A DNA stretch of 64,000 nucleotides from Acanthacorydalis orientalis (taxonomy: Eukaryota; Arthropoda; Insecta; Megaloptera; Corydalidae): positions 15,931,571 to 15,995,570 of the forward strand of contig CM068316.1 of assembly GCA_034766995.1 (NCBI GenBank), given 5' to 3'. Below the pieces are notes generated by a model, which worked only from the letters and a program-made list of their open reading frames with translations, had not been told where the DNA came from and did not search any database. Of the stretch, positions 1-11,385 are shown piece after piece (position 1 is the stretch's first letter; each line of letters begins with the position of its first letter). The translations under genes were made by a program, and so were the position numbers.

Positions 1-391
1 ACGGATTCGCATACATTAATTATTTTTAATCACCTTCATATTCATTTTTTTGTACATCTTTCATATACTATCTAACCTCGCTATCGATGATAACAGGATA
101 AATTCTATTTTGATTATTTGATTAGGACAGTAATAACGAAAAACGCATGTTCATTCATTTACTTCCTATATCTTTTAGTTGTAGATAAACTCAATTACAT
201 AACGCAAAAATGTTTAAATTGAAATAAATTTACAATTATCTGTTGTTTATTTTAACAAATACACACACATTTCGAAGACAGTGTCTCAATTCTCAGAGCT
301 CATCCACAAAATTATTGAAAAATCTAATAAAAAAAAAACATGTTGGTTGGGTGCGTTATAATTAATTAGTGAAAGATTTATAAGGTTCATA
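1..391. other. AT-rich DNA, nothing recognised
   Basis: No credible coding stretch, RNA or repeat boundary is visible here. It is AT-rich flank of the mariner derivative that follows. Confidence 0.6.
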
Positions 392-927
392 AAGGGTTCA
401 TAGAAAAATAATTACGGTTTATGACATTCAAATTCACATACCTTTTTCTCAACTAATAATTAACTTTATTAATTGAAATAAATGCCGTTAAAACCATCAC
501 ATTTTGCCAATTATTTTCTTCACGCCTTCATTTTGTCGTTATGAACTGAACGACGCCCGCGATCTTCTTCATCTTCAAGGTTCTCGTCCCCAGTACGACA
601 TTTTTGGAACCACCATTGCATCGTCCGTTCCTTAACAGAACCAACACCAAAAGCATAGTTTATTTTACGAGCAGTTTCTGATGCTTTGTCAACCATTTTG
701 AACTCATACAAAAAATTGCTCTTATTTGCTTCTTTTCCATCTTTAATTCAATAGCCCAATTTGAAGTAAAATTAATAATAAAACCAAAGTCGATGTTACC
801 AAAATACAAACCGAAAAATGCACTTTAAAATAATATTAACATGAATACGATTAAATGACACTTTCATTGAAAAAAATTAGTCAGAATTCAGAAAACAAAA
901 ATCGCAATTATTTTCCTACCAACCTAA
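392..927 (-). mobile_element. mariner deletion derivative (copy A, Hsmar1/cecropia-like ends)
   Basis: The right end is a mariner terminal inverted repeat reading TTAGGTTGGTAGGAAAATAA on the minus strand, next to a TA target dinucleotide (928-929). The degraded left end near 392-417 is the matching 3' repeat. Between them the minus strand encodes only the start of a transposase (711-520), including the motif SVKERTMQWWFQKCRTGDEN and an acidic LEDEE stretch, which is the first helix-turn-helix of mariner. The codons before it are shifted in frame. About 280 codons, including the whole DDD catalytic domain, are missing, so the copy is non-autonomous. The TIR resembles that of human Hsmar1, which I infer places it in the cecropia-like lineage. 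It is one of five similar copies in the window (others at 24272, 29663, 33860 and 59414) and has an extra internal deletion relative to them. Confidence 0.85.
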
Positions 928-2287
928 TATCAAACCTCACTATCAATGATAATAGATAAATTGTATGTTGATTATTTTATTAGGACAGTAAGGACAAAAA
1001 ACGTATATTAATTCATTTATTTCCTTTATTTTATATGTATAAATTAATATTATATATAGATAGTCAGTTATATAACACAAAAATGTTCAAATTGAAATAT
1101 ATTATCTGAATCTTTTTGAAGATGGTACACGTAGCGAAAGTAAAGAGTTAAAAAAGAAACGTAAGTAATCTGAAAGAAGAAAAGTATTACTGAAAAAATA
1201 TACCAATTTAATTACAGGTATAAAAATAAACAATTATCATTTAATTTTATAACCCATTTTAAGTACTTAATAATTATAATGTAATTTCATTCAACTTAAG
1301 TAAAAGATATTCATATACGTTTAATTAATTCTGAAAATATAAACATTTCACCATAGATAAATAATAAAAAAATATATAACACTAATATAATTCGAAACGT
1401 ATCTGTTATTTTATGCGATTTTGATCTCTTCTCTAAGATTATATTTATGGCCTTTATCTTTAAGATGTCATCTCTTTCATACGTCACGATTTTATTTTAC
1501 TGCGTGAAAAAAATTATAGTTTAAAATGTATTCAAGAATCATATTTAGTTTATTTTTGTAAATAAACGTTACTATTTATAATATACCTGTTATAGCTGTG
1601 GTTTAATTCTCAATACAGATGGTCATTTTTTACGATGACAAAAATTAGAAAGCATCTTTTCAACCAGATGATAATTTGTAACAGATTTCGTTTATTAATT
1701 TTTATCGTACCAATAAATAGTGTTTTTATGAAGTATTTACAACATGTAATAATCGATTAATACTACAAATTATCACAGTTTAGAAGAGTTAAAGCCTCAT
1801 ATTAAATAAAATTTATTAACATAATTCGTAAGTGGTTCAAATCGTGTAGCCTACTTCCTATACTAAAAAAAAGACACCGAGAGAATAACATTTTTATAGC
1901 CAGAATTTGAATAATCATTAAAAATCGAGATATGGATCTTATGTTAATGGGATTACATTAAAATAAAATAATTGAATGATGTTCTTGTATAGCTGGTTGA
2001 AAATTATAGAAGTATTTAATTAGGAACATAACTCTTTTTAGTTTTATTAAAATGTTTCAAACCTGACTCAACAGTAGTACGGGTGTTTATGAGTTGTTGT
2101 TTTTAGTTAAAAAAAATAATTAATTAAGAGAAGTAGGTAAAATCGAGATACAGTTCATTTTCGATAGGAAATAAAAGAATAAAAATGTACAGATGGAACA
2201 GTAAATTTAACCTGATATAACGCTGGTATATGTAAAAGAGGTTTTTGATGAATTTAAACTTCTCATATTCTCGCATAAATTATAGCC

Positions 2288-2293
<6 letters not shown>
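928..2293. other. AT-rich DNA, nothing recognised
   Basis: About 1.4 kb without a credible ORF, inverted repeat or recognisable element. Poly-A, poly-T and short AT runs dominate. Confidence 0.5.
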
Positions 2294-2351
<58 letters not shown>

Positions 2352-2379
2352 ATATATATATGTGTATGTATATATGTAT

Positions 2380-2462
<83 letters not shown>

Positions 2463-2497
2463 CACATATGTATATATATATATGTATACATATACAC

Positions 2498-2548
<51 letters not shown>

Positions 2549-2558
2549 AATATATATG
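2294..2558. repeat. (TA)n microsatellite, interrupted
   Basis: About 265 bp of TA dinucleotides with scattered TG and CA interruptions. All the Tyr-Ile ORFs across it on both strands are artefacts of the repeat. Confidence 0.97.
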
Positions 2559-2700
2559 TTTATTGTCGTATCCCTCGGGAGTTGGTTGCCAGAACGGTTC
2601 CTTTCGGTGCTCGATGGTCGATCTTGATTGATTTTCAGTCACTGTCATCAGGGTACATTTATACATTGTCCAAAAGTTTTGTATTATATTTAATTTTTTA
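2559..2700 (-). other. GC-richer block abutting (TA)n, possible LINE 3' end
   Basis: Read on the minus strand, an open frame (2666 to about 2560) runs through [20 protein letters not shown] straight into the (TA)n array. This resembles the layout of the two better LINE 3' ends at 20.0 and 51.9 kb, but no reverse-transcriptase or RNase H motif is present. The assignment is an inference from layout only. Confidence 0.25.
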
Positions 2701-3237
2701 ATTTATTGTCAAATACAAATACAATTGATTAGTTTTATACGTATGAATACAGTTTTGTTGTCATATAAATTCAGTAGATTAATTTTATGCGTATATTAGG
2801 TTTGTTGTCAAATACTATCGACCTATTTTATGCGTCTATTAGTTGTTTGTTGTTTTAACAAATGCTGTCGATAATTATCTAAGCAACCTTTTTATATCGA
2901 GATGGATTGTTCTAGAACAATCTATTTGTTCTATGATATTTGTTTGCTTAGACAGCTATGACAATTCGTTTGTATATCGTATACCACAATATATATATTA
3001 TATCTCTCCATTTAAGCGAATAATTGGTTCCATGAAAACAGCGCGTAAATTAAAACCGCGTAAATGGAGCCATAAACAGCTGTATAAAATAGTTCCATGT
3101 TATCAAATATTTTACTTTTACTAGGGTAGAAAAGTTTTAACTAAAGTGTTTTTTATGAAGTGTTTGTATTGAAATCTGTTATTTTTTTGTGTTCTTTGAG
3201 CATTCGTTTCAATAAAAAAATGTGTGAATACATTAAT
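2701..3237. other. AT-rich DNA, nothing recognised
   Basis: A 93-codon plus-strand ORF (2843-3124) has the composition of random AT-rich sequence and no recognisable motif. I do not call it a gene. Confidence 0.4.
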
Positions 3238-3558
3238 TAAAGTATTTTCCCTTGAAAATTATGACGTTTTCCCACTTTTCTGGCAAAAGGTGAATTCCGC
3301 GATGAAAGAATAGTCTATCTTTTGAGTTAATCTATTCAGCAGCTCAATTTTCGACTTCTCCGTAGTTATGGAAATATTTATCTTCCAAAGTGTGTTGCAT
3401 CGATCGGAACAGGTGGTAATCGCTTGTGGCCAGGTCCGGAGAATATGCTGGGTGCAGGAGAATCTCTCATTCGAGCTCCATCAGTGTTTGTTTCACGGCA
3501 ATAGCAACATGGGGTCAGTCATTGTCATGAAGAAGAATCACTTTTCGACGATTTGATG
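3238..3558 (-). pseudogene. mariner transposase, C-terminal catalytic fragment
   Basis: Translated on the minus strand from 3558 this gives KVILLHDND, then a stop, then PHVAIAVKQTLMELE, another stop, then EILLHPAYSPDLATSDYHLF. This is the second and third catalytic aspartate region of a mariner transposase. Thirty-four positions separate the two aspartates, matching the DD34D signature. Two further stops follow before the C-terminus (LLPEKWENV, ending KYFN and a stop). The CGA-to-TGA and TGG-to-TGA changes are typical of neutral decay. The N-terminal half, the first aspartate and the terminal repeats are absent. The fragment most resembles the intact transposase at 31488-32522 (shared DYHLFRSM and LLPE-WE), so I infer the same broad subfamily. 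Confidence 0.85.
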
Positions 3559-3587
3559 TAATTGATATAACTTTGTATATAACTTTG

Positions 3588-3627
3588 AAGACCATAGACC
3601 GCAATTATTTTTCTACCAAACTACTAT
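3588..3627 (+). repeat. solo mariner 3' terminal repeat (Hsmar1-like)
   Basis: The reverse complement reads TTTGGTAGAAAAATAATTGC followed by GGTCTATGGTCTTC. That matches the 3' end of the mariner copies at 33860 and 59414. No second end is nearby. It abuts a fragment of a different mariner lineage at 3238-3558. Confidence 0.75.
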
Positions 3628-4325
3628 GTGCATGTATGATATTAAAATTATGAATTTTAAAAGTTTGCTTAAAATTTTCAACAATTTTTATACCTGCGAT
3701 TCAACATCACGAATTGTACATAAAAAAGATGAATGTCAACTTTGTTGTAACATGATACGTAACAGTTTCGAGATGGAAATGGATAAACAAAATATTTAGT
3801 GTTAATTGGAAGGTCATGCAGCGTATCCTTCAAGAAAATAAATTACAAGTGTTGCACATACTCTTATTAAAGCATAAATAAAAACGTTGTTATTTTGTGG
3901 TCGACATCTTTTCCAAGAATAAACAATGTAACAAAGAATTCCTGATGCAGGTACTATTAAAACATTGTTGTTTGTTTGTTCCTCGTACAGGTATCAAAAT
4001 AATTATAACGATCTATGTATCTTGGTACGTGCGATTTTCTTGGAAATACCTCAATATGCCAGTACGAAATTACGAACTTTCCAATCGTTTATTGCGAAAT
4101 GGGAATATAATTATAAATTATTTAGCGTAGACACGGTTTATTATTATTAATATTTTTGTTTTGATTGATAGCTCTTCACGACTCGTTTGTACTTATATTA
4201 GTCTCTTTCTTAAACTATATTTAAATACATACTTTAAAGCAGATTATGTACATGTTTCGCTATGTAATTACCTGCGAAGAAACAAACAAGACGATAATAA
4301 TATAATGGATATTACACTACACAAA

Positions 4326-4382
<57 letters not shown>

Positions 4383-4830
4383 CATTAAGAATGAACATTT
4401 TCTTTTTTTATGTATACTCATACAACATTTCATAAAAACTTGATTAAAAGATAATTTATTTCATTTATTATTATATTTTAACTAGTTTATTTTTCAACTT
4501 GCTTTGATAAAAAAAAGTGTAACAATTCAACGCATTAACAATGTCTTGTCTTGTTTAAAAAAAGTGTATGAAACAAGGTTAAGAAATGATCAAGTGCATT
4601 TTGAAATCGTTAAAGTTGTCTTTTTTCACTAAACAAGTTTTTTGCTGAGAAAAGAAGAGAAAAAAATATATTTGATTGGTGAATAAGATAGACAAGCCAT
4701 TATTGTCTAAACGGATAAACTAGCTAATTATTCATAAAATTTATTAGTTGAATTGTTAAATAGTCAACTTTACAATGGTGAGACATGAAAAGAATTAAAA
4801 ATAGTAAATAATATTCTTATATGTATAATA
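3628..4830. other. AT-rich DNA with one (TA)n array
   Basis: No gene is recognised. A pure (TA)25 array lies at 4329-4378. ORFs of 60-77 codons at 3897-4150 overlap in two frames and look random. Confidence 0.5.
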
Positions 4831-5101
4831 TTATGGTGTAACATATGTTATGAAATTGCGGACTTTGTAGGTGAGAATTAAAACGCAATATTTTTAACAA
4901 AACAAAATATATTTAATGAAAATCAGCTCCATCAACTTCAGTGGTCTTTTTCCAACAATAAATTAGATTGTTTATCCCATTTTTATAAAAATCGACATTT
5001 TTAGAGCTTATAAAGTCTTCGAAACCTTGAATCACTTCTGTTTGGTTTCGGAATTTTTTATTACTTAAATAATATTCCAAGTGGCGTAAAAGGTGATAGT
5101 C
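4831..5101 (-). mobile_element. mariner 3' fragment (TTAGGTTGTAACATAT family)
   Basis: The left end (TTATGGTGTAACATATG, TA at 4829-4830) is a mariner terminal repeat of the same family as the elements at 5271 and 9588. The minus-strand ORF that ends at 4913 reads PPDYHLLRHLEYYLSNKKF then NQTEVIQGFEDFI. This is the region from the third catalytic aspartate to the C-terminus. Similarity stops abruptly near 5101, where unrelated GC-rich sequence begins. The upstream three quarters of the transposase is missing. The copy sits 170 bp from a second, nearly full-span copy in the same orientation. Confidence 0.85.
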
Positions 5102-5182
5102 TGGAGGGCTTCGCCCCCGCTCGCTTCGCTCGTATCGCATATATTCGCAGATATATTGCAACGTAGTTGTTATATATCAAAA
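5102..5182. repeat. third partial copy of a dispersed repeat with a GC-rich hairpin
   Basis: On the minus strand this reads ACAACTACGTTGCAATATAT, which also occurs at about 7039-7058 and, with two changes, at about 9493-9512. It is followed by the motif GAGCGAAGCGAGCGGGGGCG, which can fold as GGGGGC-GAA-GCCCTCC. It lies exactly at the break in the mariner at 4831-5101, so it may mark the end of an inserted element. Confidence 0.5.
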
Positions 5183-5232
5183 CATATATATATATATATA
5201 TACACATATATATACATATATATATATATACA

Positions 5233-5270
<38 letters not shown>
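5183..5270. repeat. (TA)n microsatellite
   Basis: An interrupted TA array that ends exactly at the TA target site of the next mariner (5271). Confidence 0.95.
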
Positions 5271-5271
<1 letters not shown>

Positions 5272-6545
5272 TAGGGTGTAACATATGAAATTGCGGAATT
5301 TGTAGGTGAGAATTAAAACGAAATATTTTTAACAAAACATATTTAATCAAAATAAGCTCCATCAGCTTCACTGGTCTTTTATCAACGAGAAATTAGATTG
5401 TTTATCCTATTTTTAGCGCTTATAAAGTCTTCGAATCCTTGAATCACTTCTGTTTGCTTTCGGATTTTTTTTATTTCCTGAATAATATTCCAAGTGGCGA
5501 AAAAGATGATAATCTGTCGGTGAAAGATCTGGTGAATCAGGGGGATGCGCGGTAAAATTTCATAATTTAATGAATTTAATTTGAAAATCGTGATTCGAGA
5601 TGTGTGTGGTCGAGCACTGTCTTGCAATAGTATTGGCCCATATCTATTGATTAGCATTGGCTGTTTTTCTTTAAATTTTTCATTCATATTGTCGATCTCG
5701 CGACAATATGAATCAGCCGTAATGCTTTTCTCGATTTTAAAAAAGAATAATAGATTATTCCTTTATTTGTCCACCACACCAGTAAACATAAGTTTTTTTT
5801 GGTGTAATGACGGCTTGGGTGCGTATCCTGGAGCTTTTTGCATTTAATCATTGTCCAGATTTTTTCTGTTATCGTACAGAATCCACTTTTCATCACACGT
5901 AATAATTTGATTTAAAAATGGCGTTTTATCATTTCAAATCATCAATAAAGAGCATCAATCTAAGCGTCTCAGTTTCTGACCATCTGTCAATTCGTGCGGC
6001 ACCCACTTATCGAGCTTTTTCACCTTTCCTATTGCAGTGAGGTGACACAGTCTGAGGAGAAACAGTCAACAAACACTAATACTTAAATCACATACGAGGG
6101 TTCGAACTGTCGTGTGTGGATTAACTTCCACCATGGCTCTCAAATTTTCCTCGTTCACAATGGTTTTGGGCCTTCCTCGAGGCTCATTGTCGAGATTCAT
6201 ATTACGGGGACGAAATTTTTTGAACCATAATTGAATTGCTCTCTAGCTAGTTGACCCTTCGCAAAAAATCTCCATTGCTATTTCTACCTGCTACCGCTGC
6301 ATTGTGTCCCAACTTGAACTCATATAAAAAAAGTAGACGTAAATTTTTTGTGGATACCATCCTGTTGAAGGGTATAAAAAAAAGAAAAATAACAACAATA
6401 ACTCCGTATTTAGAAACAATTGAAGGGTACAGTACATTAGTCAATTCCAAATAGCTGAACTTATAAAATATTGCATAGAACCTTTCTCAATCGCGGTCGA
6501 CCTCTGACTGACTGAAATTCGACAACTTGATATGTTACAACCTAA
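5271..6545 (-). mobile_element. mariner, full span, inactive
   Basis: Both terminal repeats are present: TTAGGGTGTAACATATGAAA on the left and, as reverse complement, TTAGGTTGTAACATATCAAG on the right. TA lies on both sides (5269-5270 and 6546-6547). The 1,275-bp length fits an intact mariner frame. The transposase inside is broken by frameshifts (see the next entry). A sister copy on the plus strand is at 9588-10815. Confidence 0.9.
5343..6360 (-). pseudogene. mariner transposase pseudogene
   Basis: From ATG at 6360 the minus strand reads MVSTKNLRLLFLYEFKLGHN, the N-terminus seen also in the 9588 element. Later pieces lie in different frames: SGFCTITEKIWTM and WWTNKGIIYYSFL (5896-5684), then INRYGPILLQDSARPHTSRI with the second aspartate written as QDSARPH (5687-5382). 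The region of the third aspartate is scrambled by indels. The C-terminal piece QTEVIQGFEDFIS is readable down to the stop at 5343. Several frameshifts make it non-functional. The family role would be a nuclear DDD transposase that binds the terminal repeats and cuts and pastes at TA sites. Confidence 0.85.
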
Positions 6546-6780
6546 TAGTATTCAATTATAATTTTATATAAATTGTTTCTAAAAAAAACCATATCGTTTA
6601 AATCAATAAGTTTTTGTGATTGTGAGAGTTATCAATTATCTTCATAACGTATTTAAAATTTTATAAACAATTATGTTTATACATCGCGCCTGTTGATTTA
6701 TAATAGTGTGATAATTTAAAACTATTTTTTTGTTTATTTCAATAAAATCAACACTGAACCACACAATGTATATTATAAAG

Positions 6781-6860
6781 CAGTGTTTCTCAACCTTTTT
6801 CTGACCGTGGTCCCCTTCCGAGCTTTTTTCCTTCCTGTGACCCCCCCGCCACTGTCCTAC
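6781..6860. repeat. hAT-like terminal sequence, one end only
   Basis: The segment begins CAGTGTTTCTCAACCTTTTT and continues with C-rich runs (CCCCTTCCGAGC, GACCCCCCCGCC). This is the form of many hAT element ends. The 8 bp before it (TTATAAAG) would be the target duplication, but I found no partner end. Confidence 0.5.
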
Positions 6861-6981
6861 CGGTAGAAAGGTATATATTTAAATGTTGTGTTTGTAAATA
6901 GAACATGTTTTATTATAATTTTTATAATTTATACAAAATAAAATATGTAATTAAAAATTTATACTTTAAGTATTTCTTGAT

Positions 6982-7083
6982 CGAAAAATTATAATATTAC
7001 TAGCATATCAACTACAATGAAATTTGTGACTTTATAAAACAACTACGTTGCAATATATCTGCAAGAGTGATTATATAAACATA

Positions 7084-7098
<15 letters not shown>
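6982..7098. repeat. dispersed repeat, copy 1 (partner at 9432-9545)
   Basis: CGAAAAATTATAATATT, then the ACAATGAAATTT region, then CAACTACGTTGCAATATATC, then the ACTAATATAT transition into a TA array. All of this recurs in the same order at 9432-9545 with about ten differences. Both copies run directly into (TA)n. Confidence 0.75.
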
Positions 7099-7119
<21 letters not shown>

Positions 7120-7147
7120 TGTATATACATGTTTATATATATATATA
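7087..7147. repeat. (TA)n microsatellite
   Basis: A TA array split by a short TTTGTATATACATGTT interruption, directly 3' of the dispersed repeat. Confidence 0.95.
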
Positions 7148-7208
7148 ATAACCACGTTGATGCTCCTAACGATATCAGAAACTCTCAACTTTACATATTT
7201 CCTTCTAA

Positions 7209-7454
7209 ACTGAAGTAACGGTATCAATTCGAGATAACAACAGCACAGATAGTGATGACTACAGAAAACTAGCTAATGAACTGGAAGATTTCTTCATTGA
7301 GAATGATCCAAACACGGAAAGAAGTTTCAGATTTGAAAGAGATTTGCGTAATTGTTTAAGTTAACATCAGGAACTTTATATGGAGTTGAGTAAAGATTCG
7401 AAACAATCTTTGATAACGGATTTTATTAGAACAGTTCCCGATATTCCCTTTTGA
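7209..7454 (+). other. coding-like remnant, unidentified
   Basis: One plus-strand frame stays open for about 50 codons, including DDYRKLANELEDFFIENDPN. It then meets a single TAA and continues in the same frame with HQELYMELSKDSKQSLITDF and a few more residues to a TGA. The composition (acidic, alternating hydrophobic, little Ile/Asn/Lys-only bias) differs from the surrounding DNA, so it looks like decayed coding sequence. I do not recognise the family. It could belong to a retroelement or to a processed host gene. Confidence 0.4.
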
Positions 7455-9431
7455 AAATGAACTACAGAAGTAAAGATGTGATAGAAGAGAAAATTAACAA
7501 GTGAAGATGAGACAGAATGAACACTTTTTTATTTGTTTTTCTAAATTATGTATAAAACATATTCTTTAGTTTTATTAAAAATAAGTAATATTGATTCATT
7601 GCGAAATTGTAAAACCTATCCCTTATTTTTGATATGAGACGTGGACTCGAATTGAACGATTTCGATTAACACAGTGTTTTGGGGAACCAATGTATTGGGG
7701 AACCAAATTAAAGGTTAGGTGTATTATGATTTTTTATGAATAATATTGAAAAATACATATTTACTTTTTTAAGCTTTCTGCAAAACTCGAATAAATTTTT
7801 ATATCACTCATAGTGGAATTCACAATGTTTTAAATTTTAAGTTTCTTATAGAAGAAACTTGTATAAATCTCATTAGTCTTACAATGGTGAAACTAAAAAT
7901 TATTTAAGTGAAACATGTAATTAAGAAACTATTAAAAAATTAGAAAAATAAACGTATGTCCGACAATCTAGAGTTAAGGTAATATACTTTTTAATAATTC
8001 TATAAACGTGCTAATATCTTAATAGTCGAACGAACAAACTTATCGACACTTCAATAATCAATCATCCAATTATGAGTTTTTTGCTCATTACACTATACTT
8101 TATAGCTTCTATATGCTCTGACTACTTTTACGTGAGAGTGTGCAAAAGATTCGATTACATTTCTCCGCGTTACTCGGAAGATGTGTATATATGTATGGTT
8201 TTTCTGTCCGTTCGGTAAAAAAATAGCTTTTCAATACACGATTGTGGCGGAATGCTGTACATTAGACAAATAAAATAGCTAATTAAACCGTAGCACTACC
8301 GGCACGACTATTATCGCATGTTATGGAGTTAACTGTTACCGCATTAACACGCCAGCATCGTCTACGTCCACAAGCGTATAAAATTCTTTTGCAACACTGC
8401 TTGCCACAATGCCAACAGCCTCGACACTCTTGCAAGATCCAGCGACTGTTGTGTGTTTAATTGGGCATTCGATGGGCGATAAGCGTTCGGTTATAAAAAT
8501 TACCGTGCTAATATTGTTACTTACATTGTTGCTGAACAATACTTGCGTTATTATGTATTCTTTGTTTATATTCACATAGGTAATGTGTTTAAAGATTTTT
8601 TTATATGCGTTTCTTAAGATTATTTATCAAGCAGATTCACATTTTTAACAAGAACTTTGTTCATGATGCTATCACAGATTTCATTTAGTTTTCATTATTG
8701 TAAATAAAAATAAAAAAAAAAATACAATACATCATCGAGTTATATTTTTATTTGACTAAGCATTTCCATTATACTTTAAATATTCTTCGTGCATTGTCCC
8801 GTATAAATTTATTCGACTCTCGATTACTGTAACGATCACAGATTATACGATACGACGAATTCTCAAGAATTTCTAAATAAGTGACAAACCTTCATCGAAC
8901 GTATTTCAAATATACCGGATTTTTATACAGTAAATAGAGAGTGTTAGATTACCGATTTCATCGGTCTTTTAAAACTGTTAAAACGTTTTGTGCTAATTCT
9001 TTCACTCTTGAACTCGATAAAAAAATCTTTAACTTGAAGAGTATATAAACACAGTTATTTTTATTTCATTGCTTTTTTAAGATACAGTTAAAATAGTTCA
9101 TTTGAAATGATTTAATCTTTCTAATTAAAACACTCAGCTTTGGTACTTTGAAAGAGTGTTGTTTTGCAATACTTTTTTTTCATTATTTCGAATTTTATTC
9201 TAACGTTTAATAGTTTTTTTAATATAATATATTTAATTCGCTGTGCATTACAATATTTCATTAAATTAAAAAAAAACACGGATCTTGTTATACAAACAAA
9301 ATCTATCTATATATAAAAAAATATATTCCGTGGAATTTTAAGAAATGGACAAAAAAAAATTACAAAAACGTGTAGAGATTTTGTATTTAACTATTAGTGA
9401 CGATGACACCCGAAGTTACACGAAATTTTCA
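7455..9431. other. AT-rich DNA with an unassigned GC-richer patch
   Basis: No gene can be supported. The patch at about 8280-8580 is less AT-rich and holds a 79-codon minus-strand ORF (8575-8336) with no motif I recognise. A second motif like a hAT end (CAGTGTTTTGGGGAACC) is at about 7670. The rest is poly-A/T-rich. Confidence 0.4.
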
Positions 9432-9533
9432 CGAAAAATTATAATATTGATAGCAAATCAACTGCAATGAAATTTATGACTTTACAAAACAACTACACTG
9501 CAATATATCTTCGAGAGCGATTATATAAATATA

Positions 9534-9587
<54 letters not shown>
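9432..9587. repeat. dispersed repeat copy 2 plus (TA)n, mariner target
   Basis: 9432-9545 matches 6982-7098. The (TA)n tail (9537-9587) provides the TA into which the mariner at 9588 inserted. Confidence 0.8.
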
Positions 9588-9591
<4 letters not shown>

Positions 9592-10815
9592 GTTGTAACA
9601 TATCAAGTTGCCGAATTTCAGTCAGTCAGAGGTCGACCGCGATTGAGAAAGGATCTGTCCAATATTTTCAAGTTCAGCTATTTGGAGTTGACTAATGTAC
9701 TGTACGCTTCCATTGTTTTTAAATACGGAGTTATTGTTGTTATTTTTATTTTTTTATACCCTTTAACAGGATGGTGTCCACAAAAGATTTGCGTCTACTT
9801 TTTTTATATGAATTCAAGTTGGGACACAATGCAGCAGTAGCAGGTAGAAATATAAATGGAGATATAGGAGAACGGACGGCTAGCCAGAGAACAATTCAAT
9901 TATGGTTCAGAAAATTTCGTCCCGGTGATATGAATCTCGACAGTGAACCTCGAGGAAGGCCTAAAACCATTTGGAACGAAGAACATTTGAGAGCCATGGT
10001 GGAAGCTACTCTACATACAACAGTTCGAACTCTCGCATGTGATTTAACTGTTATGTTATGACTGTTTCTCGTCATTTCGCTGCAATAGGAAAGGTGAAAA
10101 AGCTGGATAAATGGATGCCACACGAATTGATAGATGGCCAGAAACTGAGACGCTTAGAGGTGTGTTCTTCATTGATGTTTCGAAATGATAAAACGCCATT
10201 TTTAAATCGAATCATCACTTGTGATGAAAAGTGGATTCTGTATGAAAACAGAAAAAGATCTGGACAATGGTTAGATGCAAATGAAGCTCCAGGACATGTA
10301 CCAAAGCCGTCATTACACCGAAAAAAACGTATGGTTACTGGTGGGGTGGACAAATAAAGGAATAATCCATTATTCTTTTGTAAAACCAGGTGAAGCAATT
10401 ACGGCTGATTCATATTGTCGCGAAATCGACAATATGAATGAAAAATTAAAAAAAAAACAGCCAATACTAATCAGTAGGTACGGGTCAATACTATTGGAAG
10501 ACAATGCTCGACCACACACATCTCGAATCACAATTTCCGAATTAAATTCATTAAATTATGAAATTTTACTGCATCTCCCTTATTCACCAGATCTTTCACC
10601 GACGGGCTATCATCTTTTTCGCCACTTGGAATATTATTCAAGAAATAAAAAATTCTAAAACCAAACAGAAGTGATTCAAGGATTCAAAGACTTTATAAGC
10701 TCTAAAAATGTCGATTTTATAAAAATGAGGTAAACAATCCAATTTCTCGTTGGCAAAAGACCATTGAAGCTGATGAAGCTTATTTTGATTAAATATATTT
10801 TGTTTTGTTAAAAAT
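9588..10815 (+). mobile_element. mariner lacking its 3' terminal repeat
   Basis: The 5' terminal repeat TTAGGTTGTAACATATCAAG starts directly after a TA at the end of a (TA)n array. The 5' leader and transposase follow on the plus strand. Compared with the sister at 5271-6545, the sequence runs to GTTAAAAAT (about 10815) and then diverges. The 3' terminal repeat is therefore missing and the copy cannot be mobilised. Confidence 0.88.
9771..10792 (+). pseudogene. mariner transposase pseudogene (third Asp changed to Gly)
   Basis: ATG at 9771 opens MVSTKDLRLLFLYEFKLGHN. The frame continues through the helix-turn-helix (RTIQLWFRKFRPGDMNL) to about 10061. The next blocks are in shifted frames: DKWMPHELIDGQKLRRLEVC and IITCDEKWILYENRKRSGQW with the first Asp (10058-10357), then WTNKGIIHYSF and LLEDNARPHTSRI with the second Asp, then SPDLSPTGYHLF (10275-10658). 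The last motif should read SPTDYHLF, so the third catalytic Asp is Gly here. The C-terminus ends EADEAYFD at 10790. At least two frameshifts and a lost catalytic residue mark it as dead. Confidence 0.88.
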
Positions 10816-11000
10816 AAATAACTTAAAAATAACTAGATCGAAAAATTGGAAATCAGTGATGCGTTATTAATTCATTGGAGATTATTTTACTAAGTATTCC
10901 GATAAAATTGATAGTTGGTGCAGATACAGTATATTAATTTTTTAAAAAAACACTAGAATGGAATTCGTATTTACTAAGAATTTGTAACATTTATAATAAA

Positions 11001-11385
11001 TCGAAAAGTATAAATATAAAAGTGATTTTCATAAATGAATTCTTTTTACTCAATAAATCATAAGAAAATATGGTGTTCTAGCGCTCTGAAGATGATTAAT
11101 AAATAATTATCGATCTCTTTTGGCACTTTCAATGGAAATAATATTATCCTCCGAGAACCAAGGTACAGAAAAATCTGTAAGAATTTATAACAGCTACAAA
11201 AAATATATGAAAAAGGATCGAAAAGTATAAATATAAAAATATTTTTCATGAATGAATTCTTTTTACTCAATAAATCATAAAAAATATGATGTTCTAGCGC
11301 TCTGAAGTTGATTAGTAAATAATTATCGATCTCTTCTGACACTTTTGATGGAAATAATATTATCTTCCGAGAACCATAGTACAGA
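11001..11385. repeat. 217-bp tandem duplication
   Basis: TCGAAAAGTATAAATATAAA starts at 11001 and again at 11218. The following sequence repeats with few differences: TGAATTCTTTTTACTCAATA, GGTGTTCTAGCGCTCTGAAG, AATTATCGATCTCTT and CGAGAACCA. The second unit leads into the core of the dispersed repeat described at 27650-27880. Confidence 0.88.

Noticed and set aside
2640..2660. CTGATGA...GAAA on the minus strand, like a hammerhead ribozyme core
   Set aside because: The sequence CTGATGACAGTGACTGAAAA can form only a 2-3 bp stem II with a mismatch at its base, and no paired stems I and III or cleavage triplet are visible.
2207..2701. Many overlapping ORFs of 78-128 codons made of Tyr and Ile on both strands
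   Set aside because: They are translations of the (TA)n array in all frames. The same applies to ORFs at 17154-17459, 46463-46742, 56599-56953 and others.
5095..5112. Helitron 3' end suggested by a GC hairpin
   Set aside because: Helitron ends need CTRR about 10 nt after the hairpin. Here the following bases are AGACTATC, and the junction coincides with mariner sequence.
8336..8575. 79-codon minus-strand ORF in a GC-richer patch
   Set aside because: No recognisable motif, no clear splice sites in frame and no supporting neighbour. It remains possible but cannot be called.
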